This document shows positions 17,219 through 26,770 of a DNA stretch of 64,000 nt, piece by piece; positions within the stretch are counted from its first letter, which is position 1; every line of letters starts with the position of its first letter. A model generated the notes under the pieces. The model searched no databases, was not told the origin of the DNA, and was given only the letters and a program-made list of their open reading frames with translations. The stretch comes from Sneathiella chungangensis. Its GTDB lineage: Bacteria > Pseudomonadota > Alphaproteobacteria > Sneathiellales > Sneathiellaceae. The DNA is taken from positions 1 through 64,000 of the forward strand of contig NZ_WTVA01000004.1 of the NCBI RefSeq assembly GCF_009882935.1, written 5' to 3'. The position numbers and the translations under genes are program-made.

Positions 17219-17863
17219 GGCTGCAAGGCCATCCTGTTTCATGCGCCAGAGACAGACGTCCACGCGATCCTGACCGAAAAACGCTTCATTCTTGTAGGCG
17301 AGAGTAGGGACGCCCCAATGGCCGGCTTTTTCGAGTGCAGCCTGGTTCTCGCCGACTTTTGCTGCATATCCGTCGAAATCGGCTTCGATCATGGCATCAA
17401 GCTGAGCCAGATCAAACCCAGCTCTTGCCGCGGCTTTCTCCAAGTGATCCCCTTCATGCCAGCCACGCACCTCTCCATTCCAGATTAGTTCCGAAATCTT
17501 GTCGAGGAAGGCAAGGCCGTTGCCGGTTTCTGCGGCCGCAACCCCGAGATGGGTCAGGCGGTGAATATACGGCTGTTCCAATGGTATTTCCTTCGTTTGC
17601 CGGTTCATCACCACAGGATCCGGTCGCGGCCAGGAAATTGGAATGCCGTTCATGTCTCCGATCCGTTGGATATCGGTCATCAGATAGTCAATCCATAGAG
17701 GATGTATATCCTTGAAAAAATTAGGATTTCGGACGGCAATTGGATATACCGGCCGGACATTCACATTAACGTCATACTCGTTGGATATTTCTAGAATGCG
17801 GCGGATTGCCAAATAGGAATAGGGGCTTCGGAAGGACCAGAATAGATCGACGTTATGGGTCAA
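17204..17863 (-). CDS. DsbA-fold 2-hydroxychromene-2-carboxylate isomerase-like protein
   Basis: 219 residues of the thioredoxin-fold HCCA isomerase / kappa-GST family: VDLFWSFRSPYSYLAIRRI at the start (the SPYSY in place of a CxxC), a helical insert, and GHWGVPTLAYKNEAFFGQDRVD near the end. Family members isomerise aromatic breakdown products with glutathione, but many have other or unknown roles. The start is the TTG at 17863, which has AAGGAG six bases upstream; the more distant TTG at 17902 would add a Lys-rich stretch with no ribosome-binding site. No aromatic-degradation genes are nearby, so the true substrate is unknown. Confidence 0.8.
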   Translation of the reverse strand: MTHNVDLFWSFRSPYSYLAIRRILEISNEYDVNVNVRPVYPIAVRNPNFFKDIHPLWIDYLMTDIQRIGDMNGIPISWPRPDPVVMNRQTKEIPLEQPYIHRLTHLGVAAAETGNGLAFLDKISELIWNGEVRGWHEGDHLEKAAARAGFDLAQLDAMIEADFDGYAAKVGENQAALEKAGHWGVPTLAYKNEAFFGQDRVDVCLWRMKQDGLAARPPE

Positions 17864-18029
17864 GGTTTTCTCCTTAATTTTTTGTAACTTTTTTTTTAAC
17901 AATAGGCCTTTATAGTGGCCCGGACCAAGTGTTTTTACGCCCCAGTATTGTTTGTTAGATATATGGCAGCGGTGACGGTGTAAAAGCAGTCAATCGGCGA
18001 CCGTATTCCTGAGGCCTTGAAGGGTAAGC

Positions 18030-18830
18030 ATGCCTTTTTTTCATATTTTCGTCCTAGCGGCTATTCAGGGTATTACAGAGTTTTTGCCGATTTCCTCAAG
18101 CGGACATCTGTTGATCCTGCCGACGCTGACCGGATGGGAGGATCAGGGCCAAAGCATCGACATCGCCGTTCACGTCGGAACCCTGATTGCGGTCGTGGCA
18201 TATTTCCGCGAAGATATTCGTGTGATCGTCAGGGCTTTCTTGCGACCCAAAGGCCCCGCCGCCGCCGAAGGGCGCCGGATTGGCTGGCAAATCCTGATAG
18301 CAAGCATACCAATCATTATTGTCGGCGGCGTTATGTACTATTTCCTGCACGACGAGCTGAGATCGATCCTTCTTGTTGCCGCGACAACTATTCTGTTTGG
18401 ACTGATGCTGGGATGGGCTGACAGAAAATATCCCGTGACCAAGGCCCTCGGCTCGATGACAGCAATGGATTCCCTTATCATCGGGCTGTTTCAGGTAATT
18501 TCGCTCCTTCCCGGGACAAGCCGGTCGGGGATTACCATGACGGCGGCGCGCATGCGCGGCCTCAGTCGGAGCGATGGGGCGCATTTGTCCATGTTGCTAT
18601 CCATTCCCACCATCCTCGGCGCCGGAACGCTCGCGACCTATCATCTGATTGTGGCGGGGAATGTTACTATCGGTTTCGATGCGGTTATCGCGGCGGTCGT
18701 CGCCTGCGTCATTGCATTCATGGTGATCAGCCTGCTGATGCGCTGGATCGAAAGGACAGGCTATGCGCCGTTCGTCATTTACCGGCTGGCGCTTGGTATT
18801 TTCCTGCTGATCGTGTACTTCATGACCTAA
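18030..18830 (+). CDS. uppP: undecaprenyl-diphosphatase
   Basis: A 266-residue polytopic membrane protein of the UppP/BacA family, which recycles undecaprenyl pyrophosphate to the monophosphate lipid carrier for cell-wall synthesis. The two active-site motifs are present: EFLPISSSGHLLI near residues 17-29 and LLPGTSRSGITMT in the middle. Length is typical. The ATG follows GAAGGGTAAGC. It stands alone and is the only lipid-carrier gene in the window outside the dcw cluster. Confidence 0.95.
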   Translation: MPFFHIFVLAAIQGITEFLPISSSGHLLILPTLTGWEDQGQSIDIAVHVGTLIAVVAYFREDIRVIVRAFLRPKGPAAAEGRRIGWQILIASIPIIIVGGVMYYFLHDELRSILLVAATTILFGLMLGWADRKYPVTKALGSMTAMDSLIIGLFQVISLLPGTSRSGITMTAARMRGLSRSDGAHLSMLLSIPTILGAGTLATYHLIVAGNVTIGFDAVIAAVVACVIAFMVISLLMRWIERTGYAPFVIYRLALGIFLLIVYFMT

Positions 18831-18923
18831 CAGGACGCTCCCTTCGTCCTTCATCGCCACGCCAAAGCTTGATTAATCCTGCATGAGACCCCATTTCACG
18901 TGAATGGCGGATAGGGATGGTCA

Positions 18924-19775
18924 ATGAACGTTAGTTTATTTAATCGCCGAAAATTAGCTTCGTGCGCCCTGCAGGCGGGTTTCGCGCTTGGCGCCCTTCT
19001 CCTATCGCTTCCGTCGATCGCCGCGGAAAATGAAACCGAGCTGCATTATTCGGTATATGTGGGCGGGCTGTATCTCGGCGGTATTGATGCCCGGGTAAGC
19101 CAAAGCGATAACCAGTATAAAATTGTCAGTACGGCGGCGACAAACGAGGCTTTTAACTGGGCCATCAATTGGATTGCGGAGGGCGAGACCGAAGGATTGA
19201 TCGGTCTGGATAAATTCTTCCCGCGCCAGCATCAGCACAAAAGCACCTGGAACAGCAATGTCCGCGTCGTCACGCTGGATTACGCGAAAAGCGGCACGGT
19301 TTCCGTGCAGAAAACCGGCTCGCGACCGGAACCGCCGGATAAATATACTCCTGTCGATCCCGCCAGCCTTACCAACAGCATTGATCCAATGACCGCTATT
19401 CTGGCCGTAACAAAGCGGCTGGAAAAGGGGGAGGACTGCAATGTGAAACTGCCGATTTTTGATGGCCATCGGCGGTATGACGCGATCCTGACCGAAAAGC
19501 CGCCGCGAGTTTTCAAGCCGTCACGATATTCGGTTTTTGAAGGTGCGGCGATCGGTTGCAAGATCGATATTGTCCGCAAGGGCGGCTTTCTCGCAGACCC
19601 GACTTACGAAAGAAAGCCGGGTCAGGAACTCGTCGTTTGGGCCGGGTCGCCCGTTGACGGCGGAAAAATTGTGCCCGTGCGTATGCAAGTAGAAACGCCG
19701 TTCGGGGCAATGGAACTGCATCTTGACAGTTACCGGGATGGTTCGTACCAGCTCGTCAAGAGCGATGCCAAGTAA
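18924..19775 (+). CDS. DUF3108 periplasmic protein
   Basis: 283 residues with a signal peptide (a hydrophobic run AGFALGALLLSLPSIA ending at AAEN) and then a DUF3108 domain: LHYSVYVGGLYLGGIDARV at the start, STWNSNVRVVTLDYAKSG in the middle and VPVRMQVETPFGAMELHL at the end. The family is exported and uncharacterised; it is expected to be beta-rich. It lies between uppP and a cyclase gene on the same strand, with gaps of about 90 and 140 bases, so co-transcription is uncertain. Confidence 0.78.
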   Translation: MNVSLFNRRKLASCALQAGFALGALLLSLPSIAAENETELHYSVYVGGLYLGGIDARVSQSDNQYKIVSTAATNEAFNWAINWIAEGETEGLIGLDKFFPRQHQHKSTWNSNVRVVTLDYAKSGTVSVQKTGSRPEPPDKYTPVDPASLTNSIDPMTAILAVTKRLEKGEDCNVKLPIFDGHRRYDAILTEKPPRVFKPSRYSVFEGAAIGCKIDIVRKGGFLADPTYERKPGQELVVWAGSPVDGGKIVPVRMQVETPFGAMELHLDSYRDGSYQLVKSDAK

Positions 19776-19912
19776 AGCTGCCGAAACCGGCGGAGGGTGA
19801 GGGCTGGATTTCGCTCGGCAGATAAATTAAACAGGCATATATCGCTGTTGCGACGGCCCCCGGAATGTTGGGAAGGGAAACGTCGCTTGCGTGCCGGCAC
19901 GGGGAGGGCACT

Positions 19913-21307
19913 ATGACTGAGGCGAGTTTGGGCGATCGGTTGCGACGGCTGCGACACCGGGACGACCTTCCGGATCCCGAGAACAACAGGTTTCTCTATG
20001 AAGCGCTCGACGGGAACAAGCGCGAGGGGCTTATGTTGGCGGTACGCGCAAGAACAGTCTCCCTTGCGGTCATCGCCGCCTTTCTGATTTATCTCAACCC
20101 TCACTGGTCGGTGCTGTATTACGAAATACTGATTGCCGGTTTTCTGCTGATCGGTTGGGCGCAGGTGAGGTTCGGCCGCGTCGAGCGGTCGCGGATTGAG
20201 TTATTTCTGATCCTGCTTGACCTTGCGCTGATGACAATCATTCTGGTGGTCCCCAATCCCTGGGATTCGCGTCCATGGTCGGTGGCCATGCAGTTCAAAT
20301 ATGGCAATTTCCCGTACTTTTTTATTCTGCTGGCCGCGGCAACTCTGGCTTATTCCTGGCGGACGCTACTGCCAATTACCGCCTTTACGGCCGTTCTCTG
20401 GATGGGTGGCTATTTCTGGGCCATTAACCAGCCGAACAATATTGCCGAATTGTCTGAAAAAGTGCGCACAGCCCTCGAGGGATATCCGAATATCGCGCAT
20501 TTTGCCGATCCCGGTTCCATTCCCTTCGAACCACGCATTCAGGAAGTGCTGATTTTCGCCCTTGTTGCGGGAATACTTGGCCTGAATAGCTGGCGCTCGA
20601 ACAGACTGCTTGTCCGTCAGGCTGGTGTGGCGAGAGAGCGAGCAAATCTGTCGCGGCATTTTCCGCCCAATATCGTCGACAATCTGGCAGAGCGCGACCA
20701 ACCTCTCGGCGACGTACGTGCGCAGCCGGTGGCCGTGCTGTTTGCCGATATTGTTGGCTTTACGAAGATGGCGGAATCGGAAACGCCGGAAAGAATTGTC
20801 GAGGTCCTGCGCGAGTTTCATGGCCGGATGGAGGCATGCGTGTTCGAGAATAATGGCACGCTGGATAAATTTCTTGGGGATGGATTGATGGCGACGTTTG
20901 GCACGCCGGAAACGACGCCGGAAGACGCGGAGAATGCGCTACGCTGCGCCGCCGCCATGCATCAACGCATGAAGGAATGGAACGAACGGCGGAAACAGGG
21001 CGGACTAACGCCCATACGCCTGTCTATCGGCATTCATTACGGCACGGTCGTTCTCGGTGACATCGGATCGGAGCGGCGCCTGGAATATGCGGTTCTTGGC
21101 GATGTCGTCAATGTTGCAAGCCGCCTTGAGGCGCTGACGCGGCAGCTGAATGCGCATGTCGTCGTTAGCGGCGCTCTGATTGATGCCGCGGGCGGATCGG
21201 AAATTGCCCGCGACATGGGGTTCTTGGAAAATGGCGTGCAGACTATTCGCGGTCGGGATGAAACGGTGAAAACCTGGATTCGGCCGTTGACGCCAGGCGC
21301 GACCTAA
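19913..21307 (+). CDS. membrane-bound class III adenylate/guanylate cyclase
   Basis: 464 residues. The N-terminal half holds about five or six membrane helices (residues 45-250). The C-terminal half is a class III nucleotidyl cyclase: AVLFADIVGFTKM carries the first metal Asp, FLGDGLMATFG the second, and LEYAVLGDVVNVASRLEAL the transition-state Asn/Arg region. It would make cAMP or cGMP in response to a membrane signal. The ATG at 19913 has GGGGAGGG 5 bases upstream; an in-frame ATG at 19865 lacks one. Its last 4 bases overlap the end of the converging TRAP permease gene. Confidence 0.9.
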   Translation: MTEASLGDRLRRLRHRDDLPDPENNRFLYEALDGNKREGLMLAVRARTVSLAVIAAFLIYLNPHWSVLYYEILIAGFLLIGWAQVRFGRVERSRIELFLILLDLALMTIILVVPNPWDSRPWSVAMQFKYGNFPYFFILLAAATLAYSWRTLLPITAFTAVLWMGGYFWAINQPNNIAELSEKVRTALEGYPNIAHFADPGSIPFEPRIQEVLIFALVAGILGLNSWRSNRLLVRQAGVARERANLSRHFPPNIVDNLAERDQPLGDVRAQPVAVLFADIVGFTKMAESETPERIVEVLREFHGRMEACVFENNGTLDKFLGDGLMATFGTPETTPEDAENALRCAAAMHQRMKEWNERRKQGGLTPIRLSIGIHYGTVVLGDIGSERRLEYAVLGDVVNVASRLEALTRQLNAHVVVSGALIDAAGGSEIARDMGFLENGVQTIRGRDETVKTWIRPLTPGAT

Positions 21308-22689
21308 CCGGACAGAAGACGCGGCACGAACAGCGCAATCGCCGGAAAAGTGAGGATCAGGGCGATGCGGACAAGCTCGATCCCGAAGAAGGGCATGACG
21401 CCTTTAAAGGTCTCCTTCATCTTAACGTCCCCGGCCAGCGCACTGATGATGAATACGTTGAGACCGACGGGCGGCGTGATCAGGCCGAGTTCGATAACGA
21501 TCAGGGAAAGGATACCGAACCAGATTTTCAGCTCGTTAAGATCCATCGAGAACGCAGCTGTTGCAGCCGTCACATAATCGCCGCCATTTATCTCGACGAG
21601 AACCGGCCAGAGGAACGGCACGACGACCAGGATCATGGAGAGTGAATCCATGAAGCAGCCGAGGATAATCAGGGCGATCAGCATCACGATAACGACGGAA
21701 ATAGGATCGAGGCTGCTGCTTCCCGCCCAACTCGCCAGGGCTTCGGGAAGACCCGCGCGCGAGAAAAATCCCTTCAGAACCTCGGCGCCGAATAGGATGA
21801 AATAGATCATACCGCTGGTGACAGCCGTGGCAAGCAGGGATTCCTTGATCCTGGCGACGGTCAGGCCCTCACCGAAGCGGCGGAGATACAGGCCATATAC
21901 GAAAATCAAAAAGACGCCGATCCCCGCGGCGGGCGTGGGTGTAAAGAGACCGAGACCAAGACCCAGGATGATCGATCCGAATATGAGAAGAACGGGAATG
22001 AGCCGACGGATCGCGATGCGCCGCTCCGCCTTCGGCATGGGCACGGCTTCGGGCGCGAGTGAGGGCTTGATGCGGACAATGACGGCAATTGCGAAAATGA
22101 AGAATAGTACGGCAATCAAACCTGGAATAATGGCGGCCTGAAACATCTCGAGGATCGAGGCTTCGACAATGATCGCGTAGATGACGAGGGCGACGGAGGG
22201 CGGGATCAGAATGCCGAGGGTGCCGCCGGCCGCCAGGACGCCGGTCGCGAACCCCGGTGCGTAATTCATACGGCGAAGTTCGGGCAGGGCCACGCGGCCC
22301 ATTGTGGAGGCCGTCGCCAGCGACGATCCGCAGACGGCGCCGAAGCCGGCGCAGGCGCCGATCGCCGACATAGCCACGCCACCACGATATTTCCCGACGA
22401 AAGCGTTGACACCCTGAAAAAGATCCCGGCTCAAATTGGCGTTGGAGGCGAGATATCCCATAAGGATAAAGAGGGGAACCACCGAAAGATCGTAATTGGC
22501 GACGGAGTTCCACAGAAGGCTTTTGAACTGATGGAGATATGGTTCGAACCGGAGGTAGGGTAAGGCCAGGCTGAGCGCGAAATTACCGCCGATCCCGACA
22601 AGCACCATCGCAAGCCCGACGGGAATGCGAAACGCCAGAAGTGCGAACAGGACCACAAGGCCTAATATGCCGATGATTTCGCCGCTCAC
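21304..22689 (-). CDS. dctM: TRAP transporter large permease (DctM family)
   Basis: A 461-residue protein with about 12 membrane helices typical of DctM: GILGLVVLFALLAFRIPVGLAM at the start, GACAGFGAVCGSSLATASTMG and AGGTLGILIPPSVALVIYA in the first half, LGCFMDSLSMILVVVPFLWPV and ELGLITPPVGLNVFIISALAG split through the second. It forms the Na+-coupled transport channel with the small DctQ subunit and takes substrate from DctP. The start is GTG, 4 bases after the dctQ stop. The substrate is probably an organic or sugar acid, judged from the divergent ADH and dehydratase genes. Confidence 0.93.
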   Translation of the reverse strand: MSGEIIGILGLVVLFALLAFRIPVGLAMVLVGIGGNFALSLALPYLRFEPYLHQFKSLLWNSVANYDLSVVPLFILMGYLASNANLSRDLFQGVNAFVGKYRGGVAMSAIGACAGFGAVCGSSLATASTMGRVALPELRRMNYAPGFATGVLAAGGTLGILIPPSVALVIYAIIVEASILEMFQAAIIPGLIAVLFFIFAIAVIVRIKPSLAPEAVPMPKAERRIAIRRLIPVLLIFGSIILGLGLGLFTPTPAAGIGVFLIFVYGLYLRRFGEGLTVARIKESLLATAVTSGMIYFILFGAEVLKGFFSRAGLPEALASWAGSSSLDPISVVIVMLIALIILGCFMDSLSMILVVVPFLWPVLVEINGGDYVTAATAAFSMDLNELKIWFGILSLIVIELGLITPPVGLNVFIISALAGDVKMKETFKGVMPFFGIELVRIALILTFPAIALFVPRLLSG

Positions 22690-22693
22690 AGCA

Positions 22694-23182
22694 CTACGGC
22701 TTTCGTCGCAATTGCATCAGCGCGACCACGGCCCAAAGGAACAGGGACAGGATGCCCGGGACATAAAATGGCCAGTTCGGCCAACCAAGAATAGGAGAGG
22801 AGGCAAAGTCCTCATAGGCTGAGATCATGCCAAGTGTCATCCAGTAGGCCAGGAAGAGTGCGACGCAAACTGTCAGCAGCAGTATAATACGCTCCAGAAA
22901 GATCTGCGTTCTCAGGGAAAATCGCTCGGCAAACAGATCGACCGCGACATGCCCTTTCTGGCGCTGACAATAGGGGAAAAACATCAGCGCCACGGCGCTT
23001 ATGGCAAGCCGGACGAAATCTTCATATCCGGCTAGGCCCGCGACATTCTCACCAAAAAGCCGGGCAATTTTGTCCGCGCCGAAAGCGGCGGTATTGATGG
23101 TGGTTACCAGAACGATCAGGAAGGTAAGGATGCCCGCCAACAAGGCCCAGCCGGAGACGATCCAGTCCAGTTTTCTAGGCAT
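22694..23182 (-). CDS. dctQ: TRAP transporter small permease (DctQ family)
   Basis: 162 residues with four membrane helices. The VALMFFPYCQRQKGHVAVDLFAER segment after helix 2 is the DctQ signature region. It partners DctM in a tripartite ATP-independent periplasmic transporter. The ATG has GGGTAAGG directly upstream. It lies between dctP and dctM in the standard P-Q-M order. Confidence 0.92.
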   Translation of the reverse strand: MPRKLDWIVSGWALLAGILTFLIVLVTTINTAAFGADKIARLFGENVAGLAGYEDFVRLAISAVALMFFPYCQRQKGHVAVDLFAERFSLRTQIFLERIILLLTVCVALFLAYWMTLGMISAYEDFASSPILGWPNWPFYVPGILSLFLWAVVALMQLRRKP

Positions 23183-23214
23183 CCTTACCCTTTCAATTCC
23201 GTTCGGGGATTCAA

Positions 23215-24243
23215 TTACTTGGAATTGTCCGCGACCGCCTTTCGGGCGGCATCAACCAGCTTCTGTCCGTCAATACCGCGATCGCTTACTTCCTTGATCC
23301 ACCGCGCAACGACTTTTTCACCGGCGGCATCGAAGTTTGCCTTGGCGGTCGCATCAAGATGCACGATTTCGCCGCCCGACTTCTCCTGCATTCCTTCACC
23401 CGGTTTTTCAACCTCATTCCAGACGACGCCCATTTCTTCTGAGAAGGCAGGGCCGATATTGTCGTCGATCACCTTTTTCAGATCATCCGGAAGATTGTTG
23501 TAAGTATCCTTGTTCATGGCGAACAGGAAGGTGGCGGTGCCGAAGCGTTCGTTGCCCCCGCCGACGAGCGAATATTTGGTCAGCTCCGCGAGCTTGAAGG
23601 GCGGAAAGATTTCAAATGGCACCAGCCCGCCTTCGACAACCCCCTTCGAGAGGGACTGCGACAGATCCGGCAACGGCATGCCGACGGGATCGGCGCCCCA
23701 TTCCTCGATCATCCAGCCGCCGCTTCGTGACGGGGTGCGGATCTTCATGCCTTTGACATCATCTAGGGACGTCACTTTTTTACTGGCCGTATGAAGCGCG
23801 TTACCCGCATGCACATGGACAAGAAGCGGTTTTACGTCAGTGAAGTCCTCGGCCAGCATCGGGAACACTTCCCGAATTGCGGCATTCGTCGCCTTGGCAT
23901 CGCCCTGATGGACGGTCGGCAGCTCAAAAACTTCCGTGCGCGGGAAGACGCCCGGCGTATAACCCGGAACCGTCCAGACGATGTCAACGACACCGTCCCG
24001 CACCTGTTGATAGAGTTCCGGCGGCTTGCCGCCAAGCGCCATGGACGGGAAAATCTTGACTTCGATCCGGCCGTTTGACGCCTCCGCGATGCGCTGCGCC
24101 CATGGCTCCAGCATCTTGGTATGCGCGGGCGCTTTGGGGCTCAAAAAATGATGCAGTGTTAAAGTGACCTCAGCGGCCTGTGCGGATACCGCACCGGCAA
24201 TGGCAACGGCAGTTGCCAAAGTTAAACCAATAAGTTTTTTCAT
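23215..24243 (-). CDS. dctP: TRAP transporter substrate-binding protein (DctP family)
   Basis: 342 residues with a classic signal peptide (KKLIGLTLATAVAIAGAVSAQA, then AEVTLTL). The mature part matches the DctP family: FLSPKAPAHTKMLEPWA, QQVRDGVVDIVWTVPGY, and VKGMKIRTPSRSGG, which carries the conserved Arg that binds the substrate carboxylate. It captures an acidic substrate in the periplasm. The ATG at 24243 has GGGAGG 7 bases upstream, so the in-frame start at 24282 is rejected. First gene of the dctPQM operon. Confidence 0.94.
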   Translation of the reverse strand: MKKLIGLTLATAVAIAGAVSAQAAEVTLTLHHFLSPKAPAHTKMLEPWAQRIAEASNGRIEVKIFPSMALGGKPPELYQQVRDGVVDIVWTVPGYTPGVFPRTEVFELPTVHQGDAKATNAAIREVFPMLAEDFTDVKPLLVHVHAGNALHTASKKVTSLDDVKGMKIRTPSRSGGWMIEEWGADPVGMPLPDLSQSLSKGVVEGGLVPFEIFPPFKLAELTKYSLVGGGNERFGTATFLFAMNKDTYNNLPDDLKKVIDDNIGPAFSEEMGVVWNEVEKPGEGMQEKSGGEIVHLDATAKANFDAAGEKVVARWIKEVSDRGIDGQKLVDAARKAVADNSK

Positions 24244-24487
24244 GCGTAACCTCCCAGTTTCGCCAAATTTGTTCTTAGACAAAATTAAGGCGATGAGTTT
24301 GACATTACCGATAAAAAATAGGGCGTAAAATAAGTTTATGCTTCGCGCTATTCGTAAAATGCATGAAATACAATTTTGTAACCGTCAACAATCCGGCGGA
24401 AAAAAATCGAACGGGAAAGGCTTTGATTGACTTTTCCATCCAGGATCATGAAGACTTGCGGCTAATGCAGGATGAGGGGAGTGACGC

Positions 24488-25570
24488 ATGAAAGCCGCCG
24501 TTTGTCGGGAATTTAAACAGCCACTAAGAATTGAGGACCTCAAACTCGCCCCGCCCGAGGAGGGTGAGGTCAGGGTCAAGCTCAAGGCCTGCGCTATCTG
24601 TCATTCGGACATTACCTATATGGACGGCGGCTGGGGCGGCGATTTGCCCATGGTGTTCGGACATGAGGCGGCGGGCCTTGTCATCGAGACCGGAGCGGGC
24701 GTGCGCGAGATCGATGTTGGTGATCATGTCCTCGTCACGTTAATCCGGTCTTGCGGTCATTGCCCGGATTGTGAAAACGGCGAACCCTTCATCTGCGCCA
24801 CCCCGTTTCCGATTGACGGGAATAGCCGACTCACGTCGGCGGCCGGCGAAAAGGTTGTTCAGGGGCTGCGTACGGGGGCATTCGCGGAAGAGGTTGTTGT
24901 CGATCAGTCGCAGTTGGTGATTATTCCTGAACACCTCCCCATGGAGGCCGCCTCGCTCCTTTCCTGCGGTGTGATTACCGGTCTTGGCGCCGTGGTCAAT
25001 ACAGCGCATGTCCCATACGGGGCGTCGGTCGTCGTAATCGGTTGCGGCGGGGTTGGTCTGAATGCCGTGCAGGGGGCGGCGCTGGTCAATGCTGATCCGA
25101 TTATTGCTCTTGATCTGGTGGACGAGAAGCTGACTGCGGCCCTTGAGTTTGGCGCGACACATACGGTTAATCCGCTTGCCAATGACGCGGCGGATCAAAT
25201 CCGGTCACTGACCCGTGGGCGCGGCGCCGATTATGTTTTCGTCGCGGCGGGCAGCCCCAAGGCGTTTGAACAGGGTCTCGACCTTCTTGCGCCTTCGGGG
25301 ACGCTGGTCATTGTCGGGATGCCGCCGACAGGACAGAAAATAGCCGTGGAGGCCGGTAACATCGCCGGGTCGGGTCAGAAAATTCTCGGCAGCAAAATGG
25401 GATCGACGCGGCTGCGTATCGATATCCCGAAACTGGTCGCACTGTATGAGGCAGGTAACTTGAAACTGGATGAATTGATCACCGGGCGCTATCCGCTGGA
25501 ACAGATCAATCAGGCCATTGATGAGGTGCGGGCGGACAAGGCCCTCCGGAACGTAATCATATTTGAGTAG
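24488..25570 (+). CDS. zinc-dependent alcohol dehydrogenase (MDR family)
   Basis: A 360-residue medium-chain dehydrogenase. The catalytic zinc site is ACAICHSDITYMDGG with GHEAAGLV, the structural zinc site is CGHCPDCENGEPFIC, and the NAD-binding motif is VVVIGCGGVGLNAVQGA. Members oxidise alcohols to aldehydes or ketones with NAD. It diverges from the TRAP operon and precedes a sugar-acid-dehydratase-like gene by 5 bases, so it probably acts on the transported compound or a derivative. ATG start at 24488. Confidence 0.9.
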   Translation: MKAAVCREFKQPLRIEDLKLAPPEEGEVRVKLKACAICHSDITYMDGGWGGDLPMVFGHEAAGLVIETGAGVREIDVGDHVLVTLIRSCGHCPDCENGEPFICATPFPIDGNSRLTSAAGEKVVQGLRTGAFAEEVVVDQSQLVIIPEHLPMEAASLLSCGVITGLGAVVNTAHVPYGASVVVIGCGGVGLNAVQGAALVNADPIIALDLVDEKLTAALEFGATHTVNPLANDAADQIRSLTRGRGADYVFVAAGSPKAFEQGLDLLAPSGTLVIVGMPPTGQKIAVEAGNIAGSGQKILGSKMGSTRLRIDIPKLVALYEAGNLKLDELITGRYPLEQINQAIDEVRADKALRNVIIFE

Positions 25571-25575
25571 ATGAC

Positions 25576-26769
25576 ATGAAACTAACCGATCTTGAAACCT
25601 TCGTTGTCGGCACGCCTCCCCCTCATTGGGGCGGGCAGTTCTGGGTTTTTGTCAAGCTGACAACGGACAGCGGCGTGAGCGGAATAGGGGAGGCCTATGC
25701 CGCACCGTTCCATCCCGATGTAACGGTCAAGATGATCGAGGATGTATTTGAGCGCCGCCTCCTCGGGATGGATCCGTTCCATATCGAACGTATCTGGCGT
25801 CGGGTCTATTCCAGTGGATATACCCAGCGGCCGGACTCGGCCATGATGGCGGTTTTGAGCGCGCTGGAGATGGCTTGCTGGGATATTAACGGGAAAGAAA
25901 CCAATAAACCGGTTTATGAGTTATTAGGGGGTAAAGTGCGCGAAAAGCTCCGGACCTACACCTATCTCTACCCGAAGGAAGGGGATGCCACGGATGTCTA
26001 CAGCGATCCTGACCTTGCCGCGGAGCGGGCGGCGGAAAATGTCGCGCTCGGCTTCACTGGCGTAAAGTTCGACCCTGCAGGGCCTTATTCCGCGTTTGAT
26101 CCGCGTCAACCATCGCTCGGGCGGATGGACCTGTCGGAAAAGCTGGTCGCGCGGGTGCGGGAGGCCGTGGGCGATAAAGCGGACTTGCTGTTCGGCACCC
26201 ATGGGCAATTGACCACATCGGGCGCCATTCGGCTCGCCGGCCGGCTGGAGAAATATGATCCTCTCTGGTTTGAGGAACCAACCCCGCCGGAAAATACCAA
26301 TGAAATGGCGAAGCTTTCCCGGCAGACAACCATTCCCATCGCGACAGGGGAGAGGCTCTGCACAAAATATGAATTTCACCGCGTGCTGGAGAGTGGGGCC
26401 GCCTCAATCCTGCAAATGGCGCTCGGGCGTGTCGGTGGGTTGTTGGAGGGGAAGAAAATCGCAAGCATGGCCGAGGTCTACTACGCCCAGATCGCCCCGC
26501 ATATGTATTGCGGTCCTGTCTCGGCGATGGCCGATATCCAGCTCAGCACCTGTACGCCGAATTTCCTGATTCAGGAAAGCATTAACACCATGGGAGACTT
26601 CCACGCGGAGATCCTGAAAGAACCGATCCAATGGGAGGAGGGCTATATCATCCCGCCGACGAAACCGGGCCTCGGTATCGAACTGGACGAGGAAATTATC
26701 GCCCGCCATCCCTTCACAGGGGACAAGCTTCATCTGGAGATGGTGGACGATCCGGTGGTTTTCGAGTAA
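25576..26769 (+). CDS. mandelate racemase / muconate lactonizing enzyme family protein
   Basis: 397 residues of the enolase superfamily. The N-terminal capping domain runs to about residue 120 (ALEMACWDINGKETNKPVYELLGG). The barrel holds a KFDPAGP segment at the usual position of the first catalytic residues and the metal ligands in the order LFGTHGQ, FEEPTPPEN and TGERLC, with PHMYCGP as the late active-site His. This pattern resembles galactonate- and other aldonate-dehydratase-like members. It probably dehydrates a sugar acid imported by the TRAP system; the exact substrate cannot be named. It ends one base before the converging metallo-hydrolase gene. Confidence 0.85.
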   Translation: MKLTDLETFVVGTPPPHWGGQFWVFVKLTTDSGVSGIGEAYAAPFHPDVTVKMIEDVFERRLLGMDPFHIERIWRRVYSSGYTQRPDSAMMAVLSALEMACWDINGKETNKPVYELLGGKVREKLRTYTYLYPKEGDATDVYSDPDLAAERAAENVALGFTGVKFDPAGPYSAFDPRQPSLGRMDLSEKLVARVREAVGDKADLLFGTHGQLTTSGAIRLAGRLEKYDPLWFEEPTPPENTNEMAKLSRQTTIPIATGERLCTKYEFHRVLESGAASILQMALGRVGGLLEGKKIASMAEVYYAQIAPHMYCGPVSAMADIQLSTCTPNFLIQESINTMGDFHAEILKEPIQWEEGYIIPPTKPGLGIELDEEIIARHPFTGDKLHLEMVDDPVVFE

Positions 26770-26770
26770 C

